Shown piece after piece: positions 49,854-58,133 of a stretch of 64,000 nt of DNA (position 1 is the stretch's first letter; each line of letters starts with the position of its first letter). The position numbers and the translations under genes were made by a program. The notes beneath the pieces were generated by a model that was not told where the DNA came from, did not search any database, and worked only from the letters and a program-made list of their open reading frames with translations. Origin of the DNA: Brachybacterium sp036311905 (GTDB lineage: Bacteria; Actinomycetota; Actinomycetes; Actinomycetales; Dermabacteraceae); assembly GCF_036311905.1 (NCBI RefSeq), contig NZ_JAZDCH010000021.1, positions 62,001 to 126,000 of the forward strand, in the 5' to 3' direction.

Positions 49854-50840
49854 TCAGGCGCCGGTGTCCTCAGCAGGGGCGGCATCGGGGCGGATGTCGA
49901 TCTTCCAGCCCGTCAGCTTCGCGGCGAGGCGGGCGTTCTGCCCGTCCTTGCCGATCGCGAGGGAGAACTGCGCCTCGGGGACGATCGCGCGCACGGCCCG
50001 GCCGACCTCGTCGATCACGGTGACCGAGGTGACCTTCGCCGGAGAGAGGGCGTTGCGGACGTAGGTCGCCGGGTCCTCGTCGAAGTCGACGATGTCGATC
50101 TTCTCGCCGGCGAGCTCGTTCATCACCGCGCGGACGCGGGCGCCCATCGGGCCGATGCAGGCACCCTTGGCGTTGAGGCCGGGCTGGACGGCGCGCACCG
50201 CCATCTTGGTGCGGTGCCCCGCCTCGCGGGCCATGCCGGCGATCTCCACGGAGCCGTCGGCGACCTCGGGCACCTCGAGAGCGAACAGCCGTCGCACCAG
50301 GTTGGGATGCGAGCGGGAGAGGATGATCTGCGGACCCTTGGGGCCGCGGCGGACCTCGGTGACATAGGCGCGCAGGCGACGCCCGTGGGAGTAGTCCTCG
50401 CCGGGGACGCGCTCGTGCGGAGGGAGCACCGCCTCGACCTCGCCGAGGTCCACCATCACCAGGCGCGGATCGCGACCCTGCTGGATGATGCCGGAGACGA
50501 TGTCGTCCTCGCGGTCCGCGTACTCGCCGAGCACCGCCTCGTCCTCCAGGTCGCGGATGCGCTGGAAGATCACCTGGCGGGCGGTCGAGGCGGCGACGCG
50601 GCCGAAGTTCTCCGGGGTGTCGTCCCACTCCTCGAGGACGGTGCCGTCCTCGGCGAGCTCGCGCGCGATCACGGCGACCTCGCCGGTGCGCTCGTCGATG
50701 ACGACCTCGGAGTCGCGGACGGGGTGATCGGTGTGCAGGTAGGCCGCGTGCAGGGCCGAGCGGATCGCGTCCAGCAGCACGGGCAGACGGATGTCCCGCT
50801 CGCGCTCGAGCGCGCGCAGCGCTCCCATGTCGATGTCCAT
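49854..50840 (-). CDS. nusA: Transcription termination/antitermination protein NusA
   Basis: RNA polymerase-associated factor, 328 residues, the short actinobacterial form without the acidic C-terminal repeats of E. coli. N-terminal domain (1-105), S1 (about 110-180), KH1 and KH2 (LNAKGACIGPMGARVRAVMNELAGEKIDIVDFDEDP, then SLAIGKDGQNARLAAKLTGWKIDI). The ATG at 50840 comes one base after the rimP stop, implying tight coupling. Confidence 0.97.
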   Translation of the reverse strand: MDIDMGALRALERERDIRLPVLLDAIRSALHAAYLHTDHPVRDSEVVIDERTGEVAVIARELAEDGTVLEEWDDTPENFGRVAASTARQVIFQRIRDLEDEAVLGEYADREDDIVSGIIQQGRDPRLVMVDLGEVEAVLPPHERVPGEDYSHGRRLRAYVTEVRRGPKGPQIILSRSHPNLVRRLFALEVPEVADGSVEIAGMAREAGHRTKMAVRAVQPGLNAKGACIGPMGARVRAVMNELAGEKIDIVDFDEDPATYVRNALSPAKVTSVTVIDEVGRAVRAIVPEAQFSLAIGKDGQNARLAAKLTGWKIDIRPDAAPAEDTGA

Positions 50841-50841
50841 C

Positions 50842-51426
50842 TCAGCTCTCCTTCTCGGCGGGGTCTTCGGCGTCGGCCAGCAGCTGCTCGAGGTCCGCGG
50901 GCGGGTCGAACTCGACCTCGACGCGGGCGGCGAGCACCTCCGACAGGGGCAGGCGCAGATGCTCGGGAGTGCCGGCGGGCAGCTTCCGGGGCCGACCCTT
51001 CTCGTCGCGTCCGGGCTCCTGACGCAGACGCAGCCCGTCGTCCGCACCGACCGCGAGCAGGCGGGCGCGCAGCTCCGTGCCGTCCTGGGTGGTCAGCGCG
51101 AGGAGCCGACCTCGCGAGCGGCGGAAGTGACGGGGCAGGGTCAGCGCCCGGTCCACCCCGGGGGTCGTCACCTCGAGGACGGCGGGGTCGGGGCCCAGCA
51201 GCGCATCGTCGGCGTCGATCAGGTCGTTGAGGGCGCGGGAGGCCTCGGCGACGGCGTCGAGGTCGGCGCTGCCCAGCTGGTCCTCAGGCAGATCCACCAC
51301 GAGGCGGATCTCCGGCAGGGTGCGGGGGCCCCGGACCTCGATCTCCTCGAGGACCAGTCCGTGGTCCGCCAGGACCCGCTCGGCCGTCTCCCGCAGAGCG
51401 GAGTGCGCATCCGGTGCGCTCATCAT
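50842..51426 (-). CDS. rimP: Ribosome maturation factor RimP
   Basis: 30S assembly factor, 194 residues. Two domains are visible: an alpha/beta part (LVLEEIEVRGPRTLPEIRLVVDLPEDQLGSADLDAVAEASRALNDLID) and an Sm-like C-terminal part (DRALTLPRHFRRSRGRLLAL). EVTTPGVDRAL is the conserved joint. The C-terminus is acidic and a little longer than usual. First gene of the leftward translation operon; AGGAGG is seven bases before the ATG at 51426, and TATCCT at 51488-51493 is the likely -10. Confidence 0.94.
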   Translation of the reverse strand: MMSAPDAHSALRETAERVLADHGLVLEEIEVRGPRTLPEIRLVVDLPEDQLGSADLDAVAEASRALNDLIDADDALLGPDPAVLEVTTPGVDRALTLPRHFRRSRGRLLALTTQDGTELRARLLAVGADDGLRLRQEPGRDEKGRPRKLPAGTPEHLRLPLSEVLAARVEVEFDPPADLEQLLADAEDPAEKES

Positions 51427-51487
51427 CCGCTCACCTCCTCCTGCAGCTGCTTGTGCCTCCGGGCGAGGGGTCGCCGCGGGCGGCTCC

Positions 51488-51493
51488 AGGATA
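51488..51493 (-). promoter_or_regulatory. -10 of the rimP-nusA-infB-truB operon
   Basis: Leftward TATCCT, 61 bases before the rimP start, inside the 122-bp gap to the divergent lipoprotein gene. Confidence 0.5.
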
Positions 51494-51536
51494 GTGTCCC
51501 GCGCGGTCCGACCGCCTCCTGTGAGGGGCACGATGC

Positions 51537-51542
51537 GAGAAT
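51537..51542 (+). promoter_or_regulatory. -10 hexamer GAGAAT, leaderless start of lipoprotein gene
   Basis: GAGAAT is followed by CGTCCC and the GTG at 51549. The match to the TATAAT consensus is weak, but the six-base spacing equals that of the other leaderless genes. Confidence 0.4.
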
Positions 51543-51548
51543 CGTCCC

Positions 51549-52622
51549 GTGCTCGCACCGCTCCCCCGTCGACCGTCCGCCCGCCCCGTGCCCCGCAGGG
51601 CGCTGCTGCTGGGCGGCGCCGCCCTGCTGCTCGCCGGGTGCGGGCCGGTCCTGGTGGGCTCCCCCGAGGAGTACACGCCGCCGCCGCCGGGGATCGACGA
51701 CCTCTACCGGCAGGACCTGCTGACGCGCTTGGACCGTGCCGTGGCGGGGACCGCGGCGGTCCTCGCCGCCGCCGGGGGCGCGCCCGCGGCGGATCCGGAG
51801 CTCTCCGCCGCTCTCGGCGTCCTCGAGTCGGCGCTCCCCCAGCAGCGGCTCGCCCTGCTCACCGGGGCGGAGGCCGAGAAGGAGCAGGAGGCGCAGTCGG
51901 ATCCCGATCCGGAGGCGACCACCACCCCGGCACCGACCGACGTGCCGCAGGACCTGCCCGCCCTCGTCACTCTGCTGGGCGCGCTGCGAGATCTGGCCGT
52001 GCAGGCCTCAGTGCAGATCTCCGGATCGCTCGCCCGTCCGGTCGCCGCGCTCGCTGCCCACACCGAATGGATCGCGACCCGGCTCGACGACGCCGCCGGG
52101 ACGTCCTCGCTGACCGCCGTGCCCGTGGCCGCGGACCTCGTCGCCACCCGGGAGGTGCCCGCGAGCGATCCGCCGTCGATCGGCGCGGAGTCCGACTACC
52201 GCTCGAGCCTGCAGCGGGCCCAGCAGGAGGAGTGGTACGCCGGCTATGCGCACGAGGTGCTGGCCGCCCGTGCGGAGGGCACCGCCCGGGAGCAGCATCA
52301 GGCCCTCTCCCAGCGCCACCGCGACCGGGCCGCCGCCCTCGCCGCGATCGCCGAGGAGGACGGCGCGCCGGTCGTGGCCCGGCAGGCCGTCTACGCGCTG
52401 CCCGCGGAGATCCCCGACGAGCAGCTCGAGGGGGTCCTCCCTGGGATGCTCGCCCGGGGACTGCTCGGGGACCATCTGGCGCTCGTGGGGGCCGCTCCCT
52501 TCGCCAGGCGCGCGCTCTCCGTCGTCGCCGCTCTCGAGGAGGCGCAGTCGCTCGCCGCGATCGTGAGCACGCTCGCCCCGCTGCCGAGCCTCGAGACGGA
52601 GGACCTGCCGCCCGCGGACTGA
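51549..52622 (+). CDS. Lipoprotein with ferritin-like (DUF4439-type) domain
   Basis: A 357-residue surface lipoprotein. The signal peptide has an RR pair, a hydrophobic core and the lipobox LLAGC (Cys about residue 31). A helical stretch (about 48-170) is followed by an acidic low-complexity spacer (EKEQEAQSDPDPEATTTPAPTD), then a second helical region (about 205-330) with EEWYAGYAHEVLAARAEG and REQHQALSQRHRDRA, resembling the ferritin-like DUF4439 domain. Metal binding is not shown by a clear EXXH pair set. It is divergent from rimP, a conserved actinobacterial arrangement. Function unknown. Confidence 0.78.
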   Translation: MLAPLPRRPSARPVPRRALLLGGAALLLAGCGPVLVGSPEEYTPPPPGIDDLYRQDLLTRLDRAVAGTAAVLAAAGGAPAADPELSAALGVLESALPQQRLALLTGAEAEKEQEAQSDPDPEATTTPAPTDVPQDLPALVTLLGALRDLAVQASVQISGSLARPVAALAAHTEWIATRLDDAAGTSSLTAVPVAADLVATREVPASDPPSIGAESDYRSSLQRAQQEEWYAGYAHEVLAARAEGTAREQHQALSQRHRDRAAALAAIAEEDGAPVVARQAVYALPAEIPDEQLEGVLPGMLARGLLGDHLALVGAAPFARRALSVVAALEEAQSLAAIVSTLAPLPSLETEDLPPAD

Positions 52623-52662
52623 GCCGCGCCGGCAGGACGCCGATCTGCGGGCGGCGCCGAGC

Positions 52663-54447
52663 TCAGGCCCCGCGGACGGCCGCGAGGACCTGGTCGACGG
52701 CCTCGCCGACGGGGACGACCTGCTGCTCGCCGCTCGCACGGTCGCGGACCTCGACCACACCGTCGGCCAGACCGCGGCCGATCACCACGGCGGTGGGGAC
52801 GCCGAGCAGCTCGGCGTCCTTGAACTTCACGCCCGGGGAGACCTTGGGCCGGTCGTCGTAGAGCACCTCGAGCCCGCGGGCCTCGAGCTCGGCGGCGATC
52901 CGCTCGGCTTCCTCGAAGACAGCCGCATCCTTGCCGGTGGCGAGGACGTGCACATCCGCCGGGGCGACCTGGCGCGGCCAGGCGAGGCCCTTCTCATCGT
53001 GGTTCAGCTCGGCGATCGCGGCGACCGCGCGGGTCACGCCGATCCCGTACGAGCCCATCGTGACGACGACGGCCTTCCCGTTCTCGTCGAGCACCTTGAG
53101 GTCGAGGGCCTCCGCATACTTGCGGCCCAGCTGGAAGATGTGCCCCATCTCCATGCCGCGGGTGAGGCGCATCGGACCGGAGCCGTCGGGTGCCGGATCG
53201 CCGTCGCGCACCTCGGCGGCCTCGATCGTGCCGTCGGCCGTGAAGTCGCGGCCGTAGACGAGGTCGTACACATGCTTGCCGGCCTCCCCGGCGCCCGCGA
53301 CCCACGAGGAGCCGGGAACCACGCGCGGGTCCACGAGATAGCGGATCCCGGACTCCGACTCGGAGCCCAGACCGGCCGGCCCGATGTAGCCCTTGGTGAG
53401 CACCGGGTGCTGGGCGAAGTCCGCCTCGGTGAACGGGGCGGCGACCGCGGGGGCGAGGGCGGCCTCGAGCCGCTTCTCGTCGACCTCCCGGTCGCCGGGC
53501 AACGCGATGACCAGTGGCTCGGTGGAGCCGTCCGGGTTGGTGAGCAGGTAGACGAGGTGCTTGAGCATCTCGTAGCGGGTCCACGTGCCGTCCTCCGTGA
53601 CGGGACCCTGCCCGGGGAACGCCTCGTTGGAGAAGTCGGTGAGCGCGGCGATGGTGCTCGCACCCGGGGTCTCCTCGACGTGCATCGCGGGCAGCGCGGC
53701 GATGGCGGCCGGATCGAGCGCCGCGGGCGGCAGCGTAGTGACCGCCTCGACGTTCGCGGCGTAGCCGCCGTCGGAGACCACGAAGGTGTCCTCGCCGACG
53801 GCCGTGGGGTGGAGGAACTCCTCGGAGCGGGAGCCGCCCATGGCACCGGCGTCGGCCTGGCAGATCACCACCGGCAGACCGAGCCGCTCGAAGGTGCGCT
53901 GGTAGGCGCCCCGCTGCTTCTCGTAGGAGGCGTCGAGCCCGGCATCGTCGACGTCGAAGGAGTAGGCGTCCTTCATGATGAACTCGCGGGTGCGCAGCAG
54001 GCCCGCGCGGGGCCGCGCCTCGTCGCGGAACTTGGTCTGGATCTGGTACAGCATCGCCGGCAGGTCCTTGTACGAGGAGTACAGGTCCTTCACCGTGAGG
54101 GTGAAGATCTCCTCGTGGGTGGGGGCGAGGAGGTAGTCGTCGCGCCGACGGTCCTGGAGCCGGAACAGGGTCGGGCCGTACTCCTCCCAGCGGCCGGTCG
54201 CCTCGTAGGACTCGCGCGGCTGCAGCGCGGAGAACAGCATCTCCTGCGCGCCGATGCGGTCCTGCTCCTCGCGGACGATCTGCTCGACCTTCCGCAGCAC
54301 CTTCAGTCCCAGCGGCAGCCAGGTGTACACGCCGGCGGCGCTGCGGCGGATGTATCCCGCGCGCACCAGCAGCCGGTGGCTCGCGACCTCGGCGTCGGCC
54401 GGGTCCTCCCGCAGGGTGCGGACGAACGACGACGACAGACGGATCAT
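52663..54447 (-). CDS. proS: Prolyl-tRNA synthetase
   Basis: Class II aminoacyl-tRNA synthetase, 594 residues, bacterial type with an editing insertion. Motif 1 LPLGLKVLRKVEQIVREEQDRIG, motif 2 KFRDEARPRAGLLRTREFIMKDAYSF, the INS editing domain between about residues 225 and 390 (TDFSNEAFPG, VIALPGDREVDEKRLEAAL), motif 3 MGSYGIGVTRAVAAIAE, and a C-terminal anticodon-binding domain. The ATG at 54447 starts MIRLSSSFVRTLREDPADAEV; the frame further upstream lies over the GH15-like gene and is rejected. TACGAT at 54510-54515 is the likely -10. Confidence 0.97.
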   Translation of the reverse strand: MIRLSSSFVRTLREDPADAEVASHRLLVRAGYIRRSAAGVYTWLPLGLKVLRKVEQIVREEQDRIGAQEMLFSALQPRESYEATGRWEEYGPTLFRLQDRRRDDYLLAPTHEEIFTLTVKDLYSSYKDLPAMLYQIQTKFRDEARPRAGLLRTREFIMKDAYSFDVDDAGLDASYEKQRGAYQRTFERLGLPVVICQADAGAMGGSRSEEFLHPTAVGEDTFVVSDGGYAANVEAVTTLPPAALDPAAIAALPAMHVEETPGASTIAALTDFSNEAFPGQGPVTEDGTWTRYEMLKHLVYLLTNPDGSTEPLVIALPGDREVDEKRLEAALAPAVAAPFTEADFAQHPVLTKGYIGPAGLGSESESGIRYLVDPRVVPGSSWVAGAGEAGKHVYDLVYGRDFTADGTIEAAEVRDGDPAPDGSGPMRLTRGMEMGHIFQLGRKYAEALDLKVLDENGKAVVVTMGSYGIGVTRAVAAIAELNHDEKGLAWPRQVAPADVHVLATGKDAAVFEEAERIAAELEARGLEVLYDDRPKVSPGVKFKDAELLGVPTAVVIGRGLADGVVEVRDRASGEQQVVPVGEAVDQVLAAVRGA

Positions 54448-54509
54448 GGGCAGCGGCCTTTCACGACAAGGGATGCGCGCCGGAGGCGGCGATGGCGAGC
54501 GCGGCCCCC

Positions 54510-54515
54510 ATCGTA
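54510..54515 (-). promoter_or_regulatory. -10 of proS
   Basis: Leftward TACGAT, 62 bases before the proS ATG, in the gap shared with the divergent GH15-like gene. Confidence 0.45.
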
Positions 54516-54544
54516 CTGGCCGCTCCGGATGCTCGGGCCCCACG

Positions 54545-54550
54545 TACGCT
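54545..54550 (+). promoter_or_regulatory. -10 hexamer TACGCT, leaderless start of GH15-like gene
   Basis: TACGCT is followed by GAGGCG and the ATG at 54557. Confidence 0.6.
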
Positions 54551-54556
54551 GAGGCG

Positions 54557-55960
54557 ATGAAGGGCGCCGACCGGGATCCGGGAGCGGGAGGGGACACCTC
54601 CCGCCGACGTGTGCTGCACGGGGCGGGCGCCCTCGCCGCAGTCGCCGCGCTCGGGGGCGGCGGGTACGCGCTCGGGAGCGCGCTCGGCCTCCCCCACGAT
54701 CCCCGCACCGTGGTGCCGCTGTCCTCGGCGACGGTCGCGCTCGCCGCCGACGGCACGAGGGTCCCGGTGGGCGGGCAGGCCGGTGCCGCGGCGCTCCACC
54801 CGGGGACCCGGCTGCTCGCGGACGTCCCCGCCGGCTCCGCTCCGGCGCGGCGCGCGGAGGAGTTCCTGGCCGGGGCCGCCGCCTGGCGCGACCGGATCAC
54901 GGGCGCCTCCGATCCGACGGGGTCGACGGACCTCTCCGCGCCATCCCGATCGGCCCCGAAGATCTCGGCCCCCGAGCTCGCCGACTCCGCGCTGTGGGAC
55001 CTGTGGATCCTCTCGGACGGGCTGGCCGCTCCCGTGGCGGGCTGGACGTCCAAGTGGCGGTACATCTGGCCGCGGGACACCGCCTTCTCCGCCGTCGCCC
55101 TGGCCCGTGTCGGCCATCTCGCCCGGGCCCTCGACGCCCTCGAGCACCTGCAGCGGATCCAGCCGGCCACCGGATGGTACGAGGCGCGCTACGTGCCCGG
55201 CACTGATCGGGCGCCCGATGACCGACCGCCCCAGTTCGACGGCACCGGTCTGGTGCTGTGGGCGGTATCCGAGGTGGTCGAGGTGGCCGGAGAGCGACGC
55301 GGCGAAGTGCTGGACCGGCTCGCGCGGCTGGTGACCACCTCCGCCGCCCTGCTGCTCGAGGAGACCGCGGACGGGCGGCGGCCCCCGCCCGTGAGCCCCG
55401 ACTACTGGGAGGTGCGCGAGCGCCGGGTGACCGCGGGCATCCTGGCCGCGACCCTCGCCGGGCTGCGCGCCGCGGCGACACTCACCCAGGAGGACCGGGT
55501 CGTCCACGGCGCCGAGGCCTTCGCGGCGCTGACGCGCGAGGACGTGGCGGTGCGCGGGGTGCGCCGCTACCGGCGCGGCGGCGGCGCGGACTCCGGGGCC
55601 GCCTTCCTCGACGCGACCGGGCACCACGACCTGCTGCAGAGCACGGACCTGCTGGGCCTGCGCGGCGCGCTCGCCCGACCGGCCGGCGGCATCGCCCCGG
55701 GGGCGTCCTGGAAGCAGGACGGGATCAGCTGGACCCCCTCGACCAGCCTGCTGGCCCTCGCGCTCGCCCGGCGCGGGGAGCACGAGGCCGCCGGCGAGAT
55801 CCTGGACTGGCTCGCCGCGCATCGCACCGAGGCCGGCTCGCTCCCGGAGAAGGTGCTCTTCGACGGCCGGCCCGCCGCCCTCGCCCCGCTCGCATGGACC
55901 GCCGCGAACGTGCTGCTGGCCTGCGACGCCCAGGCGGGGACGGGATCCGACGCCGCCTGA
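54557..55960 (+). CDS. Tat-exported glycoside hydrolase family 15-like protein
   Basis: A 467-residue protein with a twin-arginine signal (TSRRRVLHGAGALAAVAALGGGGYALG, residues about 14-39) and an (alpha/alpha)6 toroid resembling GH15 glucoamylases. WTSKWRYIWPRDTAFSAVALARVGHLARALDALEHLQRIQ is the hallmark helix pair, and QFDGTGLVLWAVSEVVE, SPDYWEVRERRVTAGILAATLAGL and PGASWKQDGISWTPSTSLLALALARRGEHEAA follow the family pattern. GH15 enzymes use two acidic residues; E in DYWEVRE is a candidate, but I cannot confirm both. Substrate unknown. A TACGCT hexamer six bases before the ATG suggests a leaderless start. Confidence 0.8.
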   Translation: MKGADRDPGAGGDTSRRRVLHGAGALAAVAALGGGGYALGSALGLPHDPRTVVPLSSATVALAADGTRVPVGGQAGAAALHPGTRLLADVPAGSAPARRAEEFLAGAAAWRDRITGASDPTGSTDLSAPSRSAPKISAPELADSALWDLWILSDGLAAPVAGWTSKWRYIWPRDTAFSAVALARVGHLARALDALEHLQRIQPATGWYEARYVPGTDRAPDDRPPQFDGTGLVLWAVSEVVEVAGERRGEVLDRLARLVTTSAALLLEETADGRRPPPVSPDYWEVRERRVTAGILAATLAGLRAAATLTQEDRVVHGAEAFAALTREDVAVRGVRRYRRGGGADSGAAFLDATGHHDLLQSTDLLGLRGALARPAGGIAPGASWKQDGISWTPSTSLLALALARRGEHEAAGEILDWLAAHRTEAGSLPEKVLFDGRPAALAPLAWTAANVLLACDAQAGTGSDAA

Positions 55961-55969
55961 GCCGGCACC

Positions 55970-56824
55970 TCAGAACAGCAGCGTGGTCAGCTCGCCTATC
56001 TGCCGGAAGCCCGCGGCGGCATAGGCTCGCCGCGCCGGCTCGTTGAAGTCGTTGACGTAGAGCGAGACCTGGGAGGCGTGGTCCCGGCGGACCTGGCGTA
56101 CGAGATCGGTCATCGCGGCGCGCGCGAGTCCGCGACCGCGGTGCTCGGGTCGCACCCACACGCCGTGGATCTGTGCGACGGGTCCGAAGAGCGCGCCGAC
56201 GTCGGCCTTGAAGAGCACCAGCCCGTCCTGCATGACCACGTAGGTGCGGCCCTGTCGGATCAGCTCGGTGACCCGCGCCCGATAGGAGCGCCCGCCGTCG
56301 CCGGAGAGCGGATCGATGCCCACCTCCTCGCGGAACATCGCGACCGCGGCGGGGAACACCGCCCCCTCCTCCCCCGGCAGGGCCGGGCGCAGCAGCCCCG
56401 CACCCGGCAGCGCCGGGAGCACCGCCGCGTCGGCCGCGAGCAGCAGCGGCTGGCTCCAGCGGAGCTGGCGCACCTCGCCGCCCCAAGCCGGGGCGAGCTC
56501 GTGCCACAGGGCCTCGACCGCCCGGCGCTCCCCCACCACGCTGCTCGCCCGCCGGGCACGACCCGCCATGTGGCGGCCGAGCTCGGCGAGCGCCGCGGCG
56601 TCGCCGCCGAGCGGGGAGAGGTTCACGCCATGCCACAGCAGGGCGCTCGGGGCGGCGTCCTCACCGATCACCGAGAACTCGTGGGCGACCGACGCGCTGC
56701 GGCTGAGCTCCCGCAGGCGCGCGCCGCCGAGCGCATTCACCGCGGGGTCGCGGAGGGCGAGGGCGAGCGCCGCCTCGGCGCCGCCGGGGCGGAGCGGACG
56801 GACGCGTGCCCCGCGCCGGAACAT
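55970..56824 (-). CDS. GNAT N-acetyltransferase (DUF4081 plus GNAT)
   Basis: A 284-residue acetyltransferase in the usual place behind ispG. The N-terminal half (about 1-130) is the DUF4081-like region with ALLWHGVNLSPLGGD; the C-terminal half is a GNAT fold with the acetyl-CoA loop VWVRPEHRGRGLARAAM (about 225-241) and VSLYVNDFNEPARRAYAAAGFRQIGE. Substrate unknown. It starts eight bases after the ispG stop, so the two are co-transcribed, and it meets the GH15-like gene tail to tail. Confidence 0.87.
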   Translation of the reverse strand: MFRRGARVRPLRPGGAEAALALALRDPAVNALGGARLRELSRSASVAHEFSVIGEDAAPSALLWHGVNLSPLGGDAAALAELGRHMAGRARRASSVVGERRAVEALWHELAPAWGGEVRQLRWSQPLLLAADAAVLPALPGAGLLRPALPGEEGAVFPAAVAMFREEVGIDPLSGDGGRSYRARVTELIRQGRTYVVMQDGLVLFKADVGALFGPVAQIHGVWVRPEHRGRGLARAAMTDLVRQVRRDHASQVSLYVNDFNEPARRAYAAAGFRQIGELTTLLF

Positions 56825-56832
56825 CCGGTCTC

Positions 56833-57990
56833 TCAGCTCACGGAGACGGACGGGGCACCGGACTCGCTGTCCTCGCCCATCTCAGCGGCGATGCGGTTGG
56901 CCTCGGCGAGCAGCGTCTCGACGATCTCGGCCTCGGGGACGGTCTTGATGACCTCGCCCTTGACGAAGATCTGGCCCTTCCCGTTGCCGGAGGCGACGCC
57001 GAGATCGGCCTCGCGCGCCTCGCCCGGGCCGTTGACGACGCAGCCCATCACGGCCACGCGCAGCGGCACCTCGAGGTGCTTGAGCCCCTCGGTGACCTTC
57101 TCCGCGAGGGTGTAGACGTCCACCTGGGCGCGACCGCAGGACGGGCACGAGACGATGTCGAGCTTGCGCGGCTTGAGGTTCAGGGACTGCAGGATCTGGT
57201 TGCCGACCTTGACCTCCTCCACGGGCGGGGCGGAGAGGGACACACGGATGGTGTCGCCGATGCCCTCGCCGAGCAGGATGCCGAAGGCGACGGAGGACTT
57301 GATCGTGCCCTGGAAGGCCGGGCCCGCCTCGGTGACCCCGAGGTGCAGCGGCCAGTCGCCCTCCGCGGAGAGCTGACGGTAGGCCTCGACCATGATGATC
57401 GGGTCGTTGTGCTTCACCGAGATGCCGAAGTCGTGGAAGTCGTGCTCCTCGAAGAGGGACGCCTCCCACTTCGCCGAGGCGACGAGGGCCTCGGGGGTCA
57501 CCCGGTCGCCCTTCATCATGCGCGGGTCGATGCTGCCCGCGTTCACCCCGATGCGCAGGGCGGTGCCGTGGTCCTTCGCGGCCTTCGCAATGTCCTTGAT
57601 CTGGTCGTCGAAGCGACGGATGTTGCCGGGGTTCACGCGCACCCCCGCGCAGCCCGCCTCGATCGCGGCGAAGACGTACTTGGGCTGGAAGTGGATGTCG
57701 GCGATGACCGGGATCGGGGACTTCGCGGCGATCGCGACGAGGGCGTCGGCGTCCTCCTGGCGGGGGCAGGCGACGCGCACGATGTCGCAGCCGGCGGCGG
57801 TCAGCTCCGCGATCTGCTGCAGGGTCGCGTTGATGTCGTGGGTGGGCGTGGTCGTCATCGACTGCACCGTGATCGGTGCGTCGCCGCCCACGTAGAGGTC
57901 GCCCAGCTTCACCTTGCGGGTCTTCCGCCGGGGGGCGAGGACCGGGGGCGGGGTCTTGACGGAGGGGATGCCGAGGCTCACGGAAGTCAC
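56833..57990 (-). CDS. ispG: 4-hydroxy-3-methylbut-2-en-1-yl diphosphate synthase
   Basis: Iron-sulfur enzyme of the MEP isoprenoid pathway, 385 residues. TIM barrel with APITVQSMTTTPTHDINATLQQIAELTAAGCDIVRVACP and NPGNIRRFDDQ, ISVKHNDPIIMVEAYR, then the 4Fe-4S domain with SCPSCGRAQVD (about residue 281) and AVMGCVVNGPGEA, whose three cysteines and Glu bind the cluster. The GTG at 57990 is preceded by GATAAT and six bases, a leaderless start. The frame further upstream overlaps the membrane protease gene and is rejected. Confidence 0.97.
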   Translation of the reverse strand: MTSVSLGIPSVKTPPPVLAPRRKTRKVKLGDLYVGGDAPITVQSMTTTPTHDINATLQQIAELTAAGCDIVRVACPRQEDADALVAIAAKSPIPVIADIHFQPKYVFAAIEAGCAGVRVNPGNIRRFDDQIKDIAKAAKDHGTALRIGVNAGSIDPRMMKGDRVTPEALVASAKWEASLFEEHDFHDFGISVKHNDPIIMVEAYRQLSAEGDWPLHLGVTEAGPAFQGTIKSSVAFGILLGEGIGDTIRVSLSAPPVEEVKVGNQILQSLNLKPRKLDIVSCPSCGRAQVDVYTLAEKVTEGLKHLEVPLRVAVMGCVVNGPGEAREADLGVASGNGKGQIFVKGEVIKTVPEAEIVETLLAEANRIAAEMGEDSESGAPSVSVS

Positions 57991-57996
57991 CAACCC

Positions 57997-58002
57997 ATTA
58001 TC
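57997..58002 (-). promoter_or_regulatory. -10 hexamer GATAAT, leaderless start of ispG
   Basis: Leftward GATAAT, one base from TATAAT, is followed by GGGTTG and the GTG at 57990. It is the best -10 match in the window. Confidence 0.65.
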
Positions 58003-58101
58003 GCCCCGCGCCCGCGGACATGGGGGCGAGGTGCGACACCTCCACGGCACCTCCCGATTCCGGGCACCGGCGGGACGCGCTCGGAAGCAGGGCGCAGCGG
58101 G

Positions 58102-58118
58102 CGCGCCGGCCGGGCGCG
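58102..58118. terminator. Possible weak hairpin between the membrane protease gene and ispG
   Basis: CGCGCC and GGCGCG pair around a five-base loop, 16 bp behind the protease stop. ispG having its own promoter fits with partial termination here. Confidence 0.35.
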
Positions 58119-58133
58119 GCAGCGGGGCGGGCG

